Shown: positions 21,514-33,480 of the stretch, piece after piece
Numbering within the stretch: the stretch's first letter is position 1
Layout: each line of letters begins with the position of its first letter
Assembly: GCA_023512835.1 (NCBI GenBank)
Contig: CM042092.1
Location: forward strand, 52,086,400 to 52,150,399
Source of the DNA: Taxillus chinensis
Lineage: Eukaryota > Streptophyta > Magnoliopsida > Santalales > Loranthaceae
Length of the DNA: 64,000 nt
Direction: 5' to 3'
Notes under the pieces: model-generated
Databases searched by the model: none
What the model was told of the DNA's origin: nothing
What the model saw: only the letters and a program-made list of their open reading frames with translations
Made by a program: the position numbers and the translations under genes

Positions 21514-23486
21514 TGTAGGTCCCAAAGTGAGTCTAGAGGGGGGTGAATAGACTTTCGTTGCATGCGGAAGCTAGACTGTTAGCTGGTTTTGGATTCCTCT
21601 GCAGATGACTATGATGGAAGTATTTATGGAGAAGACGACAGTAGTATTGTGAGCGATAACGTGAGTGATGATGAACTATCAGACAAAACTGAGATAAGAG
21701 TAAATGCTCTTTTCTCAACAGATCTCAGTTGTGAAAGTGATGGTTTGTAATAGATCGACGTGTGGAAAACAACACAGAGATTAGACTTAATGGAAGTGCT
21801 CGATCTTTGGTGAACAAGAGGTTCTTGAATGATCAGATGGCTTACTCTTGTTCTTGGTTCAACGCGGCGCACAACACTTCTTTTTTTTTTCTCTTAGTCT
21901 TTCTCTTTTGTTGTTGGAACTCTCTTCTCTTGGTTCTGTTAAGGATTGTTTATATCAAGTGTGTCAGAGCCATTTTCTTGTATACTGTGTGTTTCTTTCT
22001 TTTGAGAGAGAGATTAAACTCACAATTTTGTCGTTAAGTGCGTGAGAGATATATTTTTAAGATTAAAGTGCTCGTGCGCCATGATGTCCATCCTAACAGA
22101 CTGACTTCCCGCCACTGAAAATGCGGAATGTTAGGGAATGGGTTGATCTACTCTGATTTACAGATCAGATGCCCATACTGCATTTTTGGTATGCATTCGA
22201 TCTTGGCCGTTCATCTGTGGATGGTAGTTGGCAGCAATTAATGAGTCATTAAATGCGCTCAACTGCTCGGGACGGCGCAGGCTTACTGTACAAACCCTAG
22301 CCGACAATATCACTAAGTGGCTGTGTTTAGGGTTGTAAATTTACCTCGGAGGTGGATGTCTCGTAGGTTCGGAGACTCGAAGATTTCAGCTAGCACCTGT
22401 AGAAAGTTGTGAAGTCTTGCTTCAGGCTTTATGGTGTTTCTGCGAGTCTACGACTCACATCTTCGAGTCTTCGAGGCTGGAGTTTTCGAGGCTGGAGGTT
22501 AAGTTGGATTAGCCTTTTAGTGTCACTCTGTTAACTAAAGTCTACGACTCTGCGTGTCTACGACTCTACGAGTCTGTGACTCTCCGAATAGCGCTTAGAG
22601 TGACTTCTTCGATTACAGCTGATCTACCTGTTATTGGAGCTACGAGTCTACGACTCTAGCTCTACGGGTCTACGACCTTCAGGTCTCTCAGTTTACTATA
22701 TTTGACTAGGTGGTCTGAAAATCTTCGACTCTACGAGTCTTCAACTTCGCTTTTCTTCCTTAGTCTTTCACAGAGGTTCATAAACTAAGTTCCTTTATAG
22801 CTACGACCCTTTAGCTCCAACTCTCCGCCATCGATCTCCAAGTCCGGAAGTATGGCAATTTCTCTATAGTGACTGTGTCCCTTGAGTCTACGAGTCTACG
22901 ACTCTACGACTCTTGAGTTACAGTTTCATTTGTTTGCCAGTCTTTACAGCGTCGATTCTTCGACCTTCAACCTACGAGTCTACGAGTCCAGTTTTCTTAA
23001 CCGTGTTCAACGGCTTTGACTTTATGACTTCCGATCTACGAGTCTACGAGTCCTGTTTTCTTAACAGTGTTCGAAGGTTTCAACCCTACGACTCTACGAG
23101 TCTTCGAGTTAAGTGGCAATTTAAAGATCTGTTAGTTGAAGTGTTTGTGGGGACTCTACGAGTCTACGAGTCTACGAGTCATTTAGCGTTGGTTACTGTT
23201 CTTAACACTGCTTCGACTCTACGAGTCTCCGAACTTCGTTGACGCTTACAGTAACACTTTCTTTTCCATACCATGACTCTACGACCTTCGACCCTGGATC
23301 TACGAGTCGCAATGTTCTGTCACTATTTCGCCTTGAGTCTCCAGACTCTACGAGTCTCTTGCCAATACGTCCTGTGACAGTTTCACTTCTACGACCTTCG
23401 ACTCTCCGACCCTACGACCGTCGGTTCTTCGAGTCTCCGGACTTAGACTATTTGTGGCAGCTTCATCAAATCCTACATTTCCAACA
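21514..23486 (-). mobile_element. SIRE-like solo LTR L2 with TSD ATATT
   Basis: On the minus strand it starts TGTTGGAAATGTAGG (at 23486) and ends TTGGGACCTACA (at 21514). It is flanked by ATATT on both sides (21509-21513 and 23487-23491). It has no internal region, so it is a solo LTR left by LTR-LTR recombination. Length is 1973 bp. The first half is an array of GACTC/GAGTC near-palindromes. Reading frames seen in it are not coding. Confidence 0.93.
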
Positions 23487-23560
23487 ATATTGTGAGAGCC
23501 CCCCTGTGCCTAGGGTTTCGATTGGCTTTTTATAGGAGAGGAAGAAAGAGGGTTTGGTTT
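23487..23560 (-). promoter_or_regulatory. Promoter-like TATA and telo-box upstream of X
   Basis: On the minus strand, TATAAAAA (plus 23527-23534) is followed 8-16 bp downstream by AAACCCTA (plus 23511-23518). AAACCCTA is a telo-box common in plant housekeeping promoters. The leader is continuous with unit X once the L2 insertion is removed. It may belong to the X gene or to the adjoining Z-family LTR; both readings fit. Confidence 0.4.
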
Positions 23561-24552
23561 GAATCAAGGCAACAAGGACATGATTTGGAGATGGGTTTGG
23601 CATGGCTGGAAGGGGGTAGGGAGGTATGGGGAGGCACGACTGGCAAGAAGAAGAGCTGGATTTAGTAATTGGCAACATGGCATAGGAGATAAGGAGAAAG
23701 GAGGGAACGATCCTTGTGCAAAAGAAAAGGTTGACTCTCTATGTTGTGCAGCAGCAGCGTGGAGATGGTGGAAGGGACAACGACGTGGGAGAGAGGTTGG
23801 GGAAGAGATGAGTGATTACGATTTTTTTTTGTTTTTTTTTTTGTTTTATTTTATTATCTTTAACTAACTAGACATTGACACGTGGATAAGAAGAAAAGGA
23901 AAAATGAAAAAAATGAAAAAATATTGCTTTATTTTTTAGTTTTGAACTGATATTTTGGGTTTTTGGGATTAGCAAAGCAATTTGGTTTTCAACAAAATAC
24001 GAGAAAATTATTTTTAAACTCAAGGTGTCACGATGAGCAATCCCATGTCATTTTTATTTGAAAGTTGTTTCACTTTTGTGTCAAAATTATACTGTGCATC
24101 CTAAAACTGCTTTATCATTGAAAAATATATATATTTTTGATTTTTTTGAAAAATGCTCCCGGGAGCAAAAATATGCAATATATATATATATCAAAATTCT
24201 CAAAACGATGAGTAAAATAAGAAAATGAGATTCGTGACCTAATCCAGAGTTCCGTTTTAAAGGTTGATTGTTGTTTAACCGTCATTAGCAATCTGAATGT
24301 TGTTTTGACCATAACTTTCTCGTTTAACCTCGAAATTGAGCGCGGTCAAAGGCGTTGATCATCAAATTTAATTTTTTATCACTCGAAACTAGATTTTTGG
24401 CATGTTAAAGCCTTTTTAAAGGAGTCATTAAAATACACTCTTCGAATCGACTGTCACATCTCTTTATTTATCTGTACAAAGTGAATAATAAAAAAAAGTC
24501 TAAAGCGGCAAATGAATGTGTATGTCCAATCCGGACAAAATGGGGTCCAATA
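23561..24552 (-). repeat. Z-family gypsy-type LTR fragment Z1
   Basis: Read on the minus strand it starts at 24552 with TATTGGACCCCATTTTGTCC, the same start as the Ogre-like LTR at 18714. It shares about 700 bp with the plus-oriented copy at 45318-46090 and about 500 bp with 24944-25440. It contains a TA microsatellite (24178-24190). The distal end is not defined; the sequence runs into the TATA/telo-box region. Confidence 0.65.
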
Positions 24553-24943
24553 AGCTAAAATAGGATAGTACAAGTGAATGATAAACTAAAGTAGGATACT
24601 TGTATATGACCTATTTTCCAATCATCATAATTTGTTGTGTCGTGTGTGATATAATCGTGTAGAAACTATCAAAAAATTTATTTTTAATTATTATTATTAT
24701 TATTGAAACTATTGATCAACTTAGATAGCAAATTTACCTTGAATATCTATTTCTATGCTTATGAAAATAATTGAAACTATTGATCAGTTGGGTTATGGCT
24801 TTATAAATAAGCGACTTTATAAATAAGCACGTTGAATGGGTTTCAGTTGTGTGCTTGCAACTCAAGTCCATGTCGAACCTGAGTAGGTTGGACTCAGGGC
24901 TATAAATGAAGGGTAACGAGTAGTTTTTCTTTTTCAGAACTTT
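24060..24943 (+). repeat. Tandem duplication, unit 1 (884 bp)
   Basis: It begins GAAAGTTGTTTCACTTTTG and ends CAGAACTTT. It is followed directly by unit 2, which begins with the same string at 24944. It spans part of Z1 plus about 390 bp of flanking DNA. Confidence 0.85.
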
Positions 24944-25707
24944 GAAAGTTGTTTCACTTTTGTGTCAAGCTTATACTATGCGTCCTAAAACTGCTTTATT
25001 ATTGAAATATATATATATTTTTGATTTTTTTTAGAAAATACATCGGAAGCAAAAATATGCAATATATATATATATATATCAAAATTCTCATAACGATGAG
25101 TAGAATAAGAAAATGAGGTTCGTGACCTGATCCGGAGTGTTGTTTTGAAGGTCAATTGTTGTTTGACTGCCGTTAGCAGTTCGAATGTTGTTTTGATCAT
25201 AACTTCCTCATTTGACCTCAGAATTGAGCGCGGTCAAAGGTGTTGATCGTCAAATTTAATTCTTTATCACTCAAAACTAGATTTTTGGCATGTGAAAGCC
25301 TTTTTAAAGGAGTCATTGAAATACACCCTTTGAATCGACGGTCATGTCTCTTTATTTATCTGTACAAAGTGAATAAGAAAGAAAAAAAAGTCTAAAGTGG
25401 CAAATGAATGTGTATGTCTAACCCGAACAAATTGGGACCCAATAAACTAAAATAGGATAGTAGAAGTGAATGATAAACTAAAGTAGGATACTTGTATATG
25501 ACCTATTTTCCAATCATCATAATTTGTTGTGTCGTATGTAGAAACTATCAAGATTTTTATTTTTAATTATTATTATTATTATTATTGAAACTATTAATCA
25601 ACTTAGATAGCAAATTTACCTTGAATATCTGTTTCTATGCTTATGAAAATTATTGAAACTATTGATCAGTTAGGTTATGGCTTTATAAATAAGCACGTTG
25701 AATGGCT
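24944..25707 (+). repeat. Tandem duplication, unit 2 (continues at 32309)
   Basis: A direct repeat of unit 1. The second part, 32309-32398 (CTCCGATTGTGTGCTTGAAA to GGAACTTTG), lies on the far side of the copia element D. The duplication therefore predates the insertion of D. Confidence 0.85.
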
Positions 25708-26520
25708 TGTTGGCATTAAATAATAATTTAGTCAATATTATTATGTTTAAATGTGATCCATTCATTGGAGCCGTTTCATGAGGTGGTAATTGTAATTGAT
25801 TAGTAACTGCATACTAATTTATTTGGGCAATTAAATCCATGAATAAGAAACGGTTAATTCTTCTCCTCTTTTCCGTAACCTCCCATACTATTATTATAAC
25901 ACATTTATTTTGATCCATGATGGCTAGAACAAATATTCAAGGAAAAATGTGTTTCTTGTGTGTCTGATACGTGGGTTCACCAAGCCTGCTCTCTAGAGAA
26001 ATTACACCATCTAATATTGAGAGAAAGACTTGGAAACTAGCTATTGGAATTATAGAATCAACAAGAAGGAAAGGCATTTGATTTCATTGAATCAATCAAA
26101 GCCACTGGAAAAAGCAAAGTCAATCATTCTGCAGAGATTGGAGGTAGTCATTTCAAATTTGAGACAACCAATTTGAATGACCAGAATGTCCAGAACGTTG
26201 ATATGAAGAAATTAGGCGTGGTCAACTGAAATGGTCAATTCAAATTTCAGATGACCAATTCAAATGACCAAAAGTTCCAGAATGCAGATTGCTGAAATTG
26301 TGAAGGTAGTCAATTGAAATTTCAGACGACCAATTCAAATGACCAGAGTACAATCTTTAATCAAATACTAAAGGCAATGGCTGGAGGTATTTATATCGTT
26401 TCTATCTTATTGCTTCCGTTTTCATATATATGTTCATATGGTTAAAGAACATAATTTATATATATATATATTCCATATGTATGTTCTGATTTACATTGGA
26501 GATGATTTATTTTCTCCACA
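25708..26520 (+). repeat. 5' LTR of copia D (813 bp)
   Basis: TGTTGGCATTAAATAATAAT to TTATTTTCTCCACA. It is near-identical to the 3' LTR over most of its length; the length difference comes mainly from the TA microsatellite. Confidence 0.95.
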
Positions 26521-26522
26521 TT

Positions 26523-26534
26523 TGGTATCAGAGC
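26523..26534 (+). other. Primer-binding site, copia D
   Basis: TGGTATCAGAGC, a perfect tRNA-iMet complement, lies 2 bp after the LTR. Confidence 0.92.
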
Positions 26535-27164
26535 AACGTTATAATCTCTATCTTGCTTGGAAATTAGTTATCATTCGGTTTTATTAATTGATAACATTTT
26601 AATTCAATTTGATTATATTAATTTTTGGTGGACTCACGTCTTATTGTTTTTATCCAAGGAGAGGAGCTAGTTTTCATTCGGTTATGCCAGTAAATGTTAT
26701 AATTTGACTTATATGATTCTTATATTTTGGAATGAATATATAAGTTCTATATACATAAAGATCGGTATATAATAAAGTAAAATGTCAACTGATTTAAATT
26801 TTTATTAGTTAGGGAATAGCCACAGCATCTCTAACTCTTGGAAATTTAATATTGAAATCACATGTGGATACTAGACATTAGTTGTAATTAATCATATGTA
26901 ATATAATAAGATATGCCCACAGGAAATTTTATTATATTTGTACGGTTAATTAGGGTGTGGTATTAGATTGTGTTTCTTAATTTACCCACAGGGATTGAGA
27001 AATAATGATTTGATGGCTTCACCATAAAGAAATATTATGAATCTAATTTGAATACACTTTAGCCCACAGACAAGTTTTATGTCACTAGATTCATATCAGC
27101 ATAATTTACATTGGTAAATTGTGAATAAAGTTCAATTTTAAACTTTGTTAATAAGCATATTTAT
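26535..27164 (+). other. Leader of copia D
   Basis: About 630 bp of AT-rich non-coding sequence. It ends at a splice-acceptor-like TTTGTTTGCAG (27164-27174), just where the Gag frame opens. No in-frame ATG is found near the start of the Gag homology, so a spliced leader may supply it. Confidence 0.45.
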
Positions 27165-28784
27165 TTGTTTGCAGTACTTTTACCTAGAAACATTTCTGAT
27201 GTTAAATGTGAAATTCCTGAATTAAGAGATGATAACTACAAGGTGTGGAAGGAGAGAGTGTTACTGCATTTAGGGTGGATGGATATTGATTATGCTATTC
27301 GGAAAGACGAACCGCCTAGCATAACGGAGAATAGTTCTCCAGATGCGATTGATCTTTATGAAAAGTGGGAGCGATCTAATCGTCTCTCAGTTATGTTCAT
27401 AAAGACTCATATTAGTGCTAGCATTCGAGGTTCCGTCATTCAGCACAGTAAAGTCAAGGATCTTCTTCAAGCCATCGATGAGCAGTTTGCATCCTCTGAT
27501 AAGGCTCTCGCCAACACCTTGATTATGAAGTTCTCATCCATGAGGCACACTGAGGTTAAAGGAGTGCGTGATTATATCATGCGCATGAGGGATATAGCGG
27601 CTCAACTTCAGACTTTAGAAGTTACCATGTCAGAATCTTTCCTAGTCCATTTCATTTTGTGCACTCTACCTCAACAATATGCCCCTTTTAAGATATCTTA
27701 TAACACACATAAGGACAAATGGTCAATTAATGAACTTATGACCATGTGCGCTCAAGAGGAGGGTAGATTGTTAATGGAAGAAGGCGAAAAGGTGAACCTT
27801 ACTACAACTTCTTTTTCAAAGAAGAAAAAGGATCACATTAAGGAAAAGGAAAAGAGAAAGATTCATGTGAACCAGGTCATAAAGAAAGAGTCAAAGTGTT
27901 ACTTTTGTAAAAAGAAGGGACACATGAAGAAGGACTGCATTAAGTTCAAGGCTTGGCTTGAGAAGAAAGGTAATTTTCTAGCATTTGTTTGTTATGAATC
28001 TAATATGGTTAGTATTAATCATGATACATGGTGGATTGATACTGGGACTACAATCCATGTTACGAAAACCTTACAGGGTATGACAAACCTAAGGAAGCCA
28101 GTGGACAGTGAAAGACTTATCTATTCAGGCAACAAGATAGCTTCACATGTGGAAGCCATTGGAACATGCAATTTGGTTTTAAGTACTGGTTTCACTTTGC
28201 GTTTGGATAGAACATTTTATGTTCCTAATTTTGCAAGGAATTTGATTTCTGTATCTGGACTTTTACCTTTTGGATTTTCCTTTAATTTTGCAGACTCTGG
28301 TTTCAGTATTATCAGAAATTCTGAAATTATTGGTTATGGTACATTGTCTAATAATTTATTTAAGCTTAGCTTGCAAAGTGATACCAATTACTATAATTCT
28401 ATGCATGTTAGTGTTGGTTTAAAAAGATGTATTATGAATGAGGATTCCTCCTTGTTATGGCACAGGAGATTGGGACACATCTCTATTGAGAGAATTAAGA
28501 GATTGGTAAAGGAAGGTGTCCTTGATACTCTAAACTTTAAAGACTTTGATACTTGTGTTAGTTACATTAAGGGAAAGCAAACTAATAAACACAAAATAGG
28601 TGCCAAAAGGAGTTCTGACTTATTAGAAATCATACACACGGACATTTGTTGTCCGGACATGAATGCTAGTGATCCGAAATACTTTATCACCTTCATAGAT
28701 GATTATTCGCGATATATGTATCTCTACTTACTTCATTCAAAGGATGAAGCTTTAGATGTCTTTAAATTGTTTAAGGTCAAGTAG
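27165..28784 (+). pseudogene. Gag, protease and integrase (N part) of copia D
   Basis: One open frame of 539 codons. Gag (UBN2-type) includes DDNYKVWKERVLLHLGWMDI and SVMFIKTHISASIRGSV. A CCHC knuckle CYFCKKKGHMKKDC lies at about 27897-27938. The protease motif WWIDTGTTIHVT lies at about 28030-28065 (D-T-G present, the next residue T instead of A). The pre-integrase zinc region is LLWHRRLGHISIERIKRL, then CVSYIKGKQT, where the second Cys of the usual CxxC is Tyr. The integrase first Asp is in IIHTDICCP (about 28627-28653). The frame ends at 28782-28784 through a small indel. Confidence 0.9.
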
Positions 28785-30088
28785 AGAATCAAAGTGGTAA
28801 GCACATTAAGATCGTGAGATCAGATCGAGGTGGAGAGTACTATGGTAGGTACACTGAGAACGGACAAGCGCCTGGTCCATTTGCTAAATTTCTTCAAGAG
28901 CATGGCATTGTTGCCTAATATACTATGCCTGGTTACCCAGACCAAAATGGTGTAGCGGAAAGAAGAAATCGGACATTAATTGACATGGTGCGTAGCATGA
29001 GAAGTAATGTTAAGCTTCCATTATTTTTGTGGATTGATGCTCTTAAGACGGCAGCGTATATATTAAACAGAGTTCCTTCCAAGGTTGTTTCTAAAACACC
29101 TTTTGAGTTGTTCAAAGGTTGGAAACCGAGTTTGCGACATATACGCGTTTGGGGATGTCCGTCGGAAGTAAGAATATACAACCCACAAGAGAAGAAGCTT
29201 GACCCAAGGACTATTAGTGGGTATTTCATTGGATATGCCGAAAAGTCTAAAGGTTATAGATTCTATTGTCCGTCTCATAGCACTAGGATTGTGGAATCAA
29301 GAAATGCTAAATTTCTTGAGAATGATTTGATCAGTGGGAGTGATCAATTTCAAGATATTGTTCCAGAAAATGACCATTGTGCGGTTCCACCCTCTGAATC
29401 AAGTAATAGGTTGATTGTCGTTCACACTCCTCAAGTTCAACCGAGTGTTAGACAATCAAATACAGAAATTCCACAATCTGTTGATCAAAATCCGATAGAT
29501 CATGTTGTAAACGAGGAACCAGTTCCTTATGAAAGTGAACAAGTTCCATTAAGGAGATTTACTCGTGAAAGGAGATCAGCTATTTCTAATGACTACGTAG
29601 TGTACTTGCAAGAATCAGATTGTAATGTTGAAGTTGATAATGACCCTCTGTCGTTTTCACAAGCCATAAGTTCTACAGATTCAAACTTATGGATGAATGA
29701 TATGAAAGATGAGATGGATTCTTTGGCGTCTAATCGAGTTTGGGATCTCGTCAAGTTGCCTGATGGTATAAAAACCATTGGATGCAAGTGGGTTTTCAAG
29801 ACAAAAAGAGACTCACTTGGTAACATCGAGAGATATAAGGCAAGACTCGTTGCTAAAGGGTTCACTCAAAGAGAAGGAATCGACTATACGGAGACCTTTT
29901 CTCCTGTCTCAAAGAAAGATTCTCTTCGCGTGATTATGGCATTGGTAGCTCATTTTGATTTCGAGCTACATCAAATGGATGTGAAAACTGCATTCCTTAA
30001 TGGTGATTTAGAGGAAGAGGTTTATATAAAACAACCTGAAGGTTTTTCCTCTAAGGATAGTGAACATTTGGTTTGTAAGTTAAAATAA
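28785..30088 (+). pseudogene. Integrase (C part) and RT (N part) of copia D
   Basis: After the indel, IVRSDRGGEYYG carries the second integrase Asp in a shifted frame. A nonsense codon TAA at 28916-28918 follows. From 28925 a 387-codon frame has NGVAERRNRTLIDMVRSM (catalytic Glu), SLRHIRVWGCPSEVRIYNPQ, then RT: WDLVKLPDGIKTIGCKWVFK, RYKARLVAKGFTQREGIDY and FELHQMDVKTAFLNGDLEEE (first palm Asp). The frame ends at 30086-30088, one inserted base before the next RT block. Confidence 0.9.
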
Positions 30089-31210
30089 ATCCTTATACGG
30101 ATTAAAACAAGCCTCCCGCCAATGGTATAAGAAGTTCCATGAAATAATTACTTCATTCGGTTTCGAAGAAAATATCATGGATGAATGCATATATCTTAAA
30201 GTTAGTGGGAGTAGAGTTTGTTTTCTTGTGTTGTATGTGGATGATATTTTACTTGCAACCAATGATAAAGGGTTGCTACGTGAAGTGAAACAATTCCTTT
30301 CAAGTAACTTTGATATGAAAGATATGGAGAGGCATCTTATGTCATTGGCATTAAGATCCATAAAGATAGATCTCGAGGCATTTTAGGATTGTCTCAAGAG
30401 GCCTATATCAACAAAGTGCTTGAAAGATTCAGAATGTAAGATTGTTCACCAAATGTTGCACCAATTGTGAAGGGTGACCGATTCAGTTTGAATCAATGCC
30501 CCAGGAATGACATTGAACGGGAACAGATGAAAAATGTTCCATATGCTTCAGATTGGTAGCATTATGTATGCTCAGGTTTGTACCAGCCTGATATTGCATA
30601 TGCAGTTGGAGTATTGGGACGATATCAGAGTAATCCAGGAATCGATCACTGGAAGGCTGCAAAGAAAGTGATGAGGTACCTTAAGGGAACTAAGGATTAC
30701 ATGCTTATGTATAGACGGACTGACAATCTTGAAGTGGTAGGCTATTCAGACTCTGACTACGGTGGCTGCAATGATTCACTTAAATCCACATCAGGATATG
30801 TGTTCATGCTAGCTGATGGTGCCGTATCTTGGCGGAGTGCAAAGCAAACCTTGACAGCCAATTCTACTATGGTTGCAGAGTTTATTTCTTGTTTTGAGGC
30901 TACCTCACATGGTGTTTGGTTGAAAGGTTTCATATCCGGGCTTAGAGTTGTTGACTCTATTAATCGGCCGATAAGAATGTACTGTGATAATTCAGCTGCT
31001 GTTTTCATGACAAAGAATAATAGAAGTGGAAGTCGAAATAAGCATATCAACATAAAGTATCTTGTCGTGAGAGAACATGTTCAAGAAAGAAAAGTGATCA
31101 TTGAACACATTAGCACTGATTTGATGATAGCTGATCCCTTGACTAAAGGCATGCAAATTAAGAGTTTCAAGGATCATGTGGTAAAGATGAGACTTGGACC
31201 CATTATGTAG
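30089..31210 (+). pseudogene. RT (C part) and RNase H of copia D
   Basis: Shifted frames give ARQWYKKFH-like sequence, then VLYVDDILLATNDKGLL with the catalytic YVDD (about 30234). Indels near 30330 and 30556 and a stop at about 30438 interrupt the palm/connection part. RNase H is open at 30578-31210: MRYLKGTKDYMLMYRR, VVGYSDSDYGGC (Asp), VAEFISCFEAT (Glu), RMYCDNSAAV (Asp), then LMIADPLTKGM at the C terminus, as in active copia elements. Confidence 0.9.
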
Positions 31211-31454
31211 TACATTCATGTTGAACCTTTATTCATTGGATATTTTCTCATTTTGGAATTATGCGCAATTTATGAATTAAGTTGAAAAATATCATTTTGT
31301 TTGAACCTAGAGTAAAACATGAGGTTTGCTCATTAAGTTAAGTATGTGTGGTGTATTGAGTTTTCGATATATCGTGGTGCATGGAAGATTAATTCTCATT
31401 TCAAGAGTTTTCATCACCATGATCCGTATATTGTTTCTCAATCATAAATGGATC

Positions 31455-31465
31455 AAGTGGGAGAA
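31455..31465 (+). other. Polypurine tract of copia D
   Basis: AAGTGGGAGAA directly abuts the 3' LTR start TGTTGGCATT. Confidence 0.85.
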
Positions 31466-32306
31466 TGTTGGCATTAAATAACAATTTAGTCAATATTATT
31501 ATGTTTAAATGTGATCCATTCATTGGAGCCGTTTCATGAGGTGGTAATTGTAATTGATTAGTAACTGCATACTAATTTATTTGGGCAATTAAATCCATGA
31601 ATAAGAAACGGTTAATTCTTCTCCCCTTTTCCGTAACCTCCCACACTATTATTATAACACATTTATTTTGATCCATGATGGCTAGAACAAATATTCAAGG
31701 AAAAATGTGTTTCTTGTGTGTCCGATACGTGGGTTCACCAAGCCTGCTCTCTAGAGAAATTACACCATCTAATATTGAGAAAAAGACTTGAAAACTAGCT
31801 ATTGGAATTATAGAATCAACAAGAAGGAAAGGCATTTGATTTCATTGAATCAATCAAAGCCACTAGAAAAAGCAAAGTCAATCATTCTGCAGAGATTGGA
31901 GGTAGTCATTTCAAATTTGAGACAACCAATTTGAATGACCAGAATGTCCAGAACGTTGATATGAAGAAATTAGGCGTGGTCAACTGAAATGGTCAATTCA
32001 AATTTCAGATGACCAATTCAAATGACCAAAAGTTCCAGAATGCAGATTGCTAAAATTGTGAAGGTAGTCAATTGAAATTTCAGACGACCAATTCAAATGA
32101 CCAGAGTATAATCTCTAATCAAATACTAAAGGTAATGGCTGGAGGTATTTATATCGTTTTTGTCTTATTGCTTCCGCTTTCATATATATGTTCATATGAT
32201 TAAAGAAAATAATTAATATATATATATTAATATAAATATATATATATATATATATATTTCATATGTATGTTCTGATTTATATTGGAGATGATTTATTTTC
32301 TTCACA
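31466..32306 (+). repeat. 3' LTR of copia D (841 bp)
   Basis: TGTTGGCATTAAATAACAAT to TTTTCTTCACA. It holds a longer TA tract than the 5' LTR (32217-32257). After CACA come TG and then the TGGCT duplication. Confidence 0.95.
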
Positions 32307-32398
32307 TGTGGCTCCGATTGTGTGCTTGAAACTCAAGTCCATGTCGAACGGGCTATAAATGAAGGCTAACGAGTAGTTTTTCTTTTCCGGAACTTTGG

Positions 32399-32940
32399 CC
32401 TCTGGGTTTAAAATTTATGATGGAAAGCCATGCCAATTTTTTTCTTTTTTTGAATATTAAACCTTCACTAGACTTTAAAATCTCCAACATAGTATAGAAT
32501 ACATTTGGATATTTTGTGGCATCTCAATCCGATGGCAAGATCGACGGTAGGATTTATACTTTTGCTGATAATAATCCGTGGACGCATAAAAGTCCGACTT
32601 GACAGCAACATCATTATAATTTTGCATTAAGTGGTTAGTGGTGGCGTGGTGTGAGTTTGACAGCATAAATAAATAACAGAACACGCATTTCATGGCAGCC
32701 AGTGGTGGTGGGGGAGTGGCAGTGTGAAACGAAGAAGCGTCGACGTCATCCCACTAAAAGCCCGAAACGCGGGAACTGTGAGGAGGATCCGGCCCGCTCC
32801 TGCCCATTTGAATTCGCAGTGGAACTGACACGTGTCTGTCGTGCACTTGAGGGGCGGCTATTAAGTACCATGGAATTGTGTCCTTCGCGGGTGTTGGTGC
32901 GTAGGCTCTGCGCCCATTTTAATTTATACATGGGAGGAGG
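32399..32940. other. Intergenic sequence
   Basis: No convincing gene. The stretch 32700-32930 is more GC-rich, but I see no recognisable protein. Confidence 0.4.
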
Positions 32941-33480
32941 TAGGGGTGAAATGAGTTTGCTTTTAAGTTATTTTTTAAATTAATTTGATGTGTTTTGATT
33001 TGGATAAAATTAAATTAAATTAAATTTATTGTTTGGACTAAAGTAAATTGGATCGAATTGATTCAGTTTGATTTGGTTCGTTTTGAACCAGCGGTTTGAA
33101 TTATTATCAGAGTCGATTTAGTTCATAAATTTTTAAATTCTTAAAATTAAAATAATATAAAATAAATAAATAAGTAAATAGTATGTAAGCATATCAATAT
33201 TAATACATATTAAATTTATAATTATAAGTCTTAAAATTTGATAATATAATTTACAAATATAACATATCAAATATTAACAAATAATCTTAAATAAATAAAT
33301 TCAGAACATAAAATAAAAATATAAAATAAATAAATAATATTTGGTTTGGTTTAAACCGCGATTTTAAAATCTCAAACCAAACCGATTTTTATTCGATTTT
33401 AACAATTTGATAAATTAACGGTTTCGACGGATCAATTTGGACCGATTTCAACGGTTTGGCGGTTTAGAGTTACACCCCTA
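32941..33480. mobile_element. hAT-like MITE
   Basis: It starts TAGGGGTGAAAT and ends AGTTACACCCCTA; these are inverted repeats of the TAGGGGTG type. Subterminal AAACCG/CGGTTT repeats (for example GGTTTAAACCG near 33348 and CAACGGTTTGGCGGTTTAG at 33450) and an AT-rich centre are typical of small plant hAT derivatives. No exact 8-bp duplication is found. It has no coding capacity. Confidence 0.65.

Larger units (their letters stand above)
25708..32306 (+). mobile_element. Ty1/copia element D, almost complete
   Basis: The 6.6-kb element has both LTRs (25708-26520 and 31466-32306), a tRNA-iMet primer site, a gag-pol region and a polypurine tract. The target duplication is TGGCT (25703-25707 and 32309-32313). 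The right copy is separated from the LTR's terminal CACA by two extra bases, TG. Pol is broken by a few indels and nonsense codons but every domain is present. Order is Gag, protease, integrase, RT, RNase H, as in copia. Confidence 0.95.

Noticed and set aside
22913..23535. Two open frames of about 100 codons
   Set aside because: They lie inside solo LTR L2 and its border; composition follows the GACTC/GAGTC array, not protein coding.
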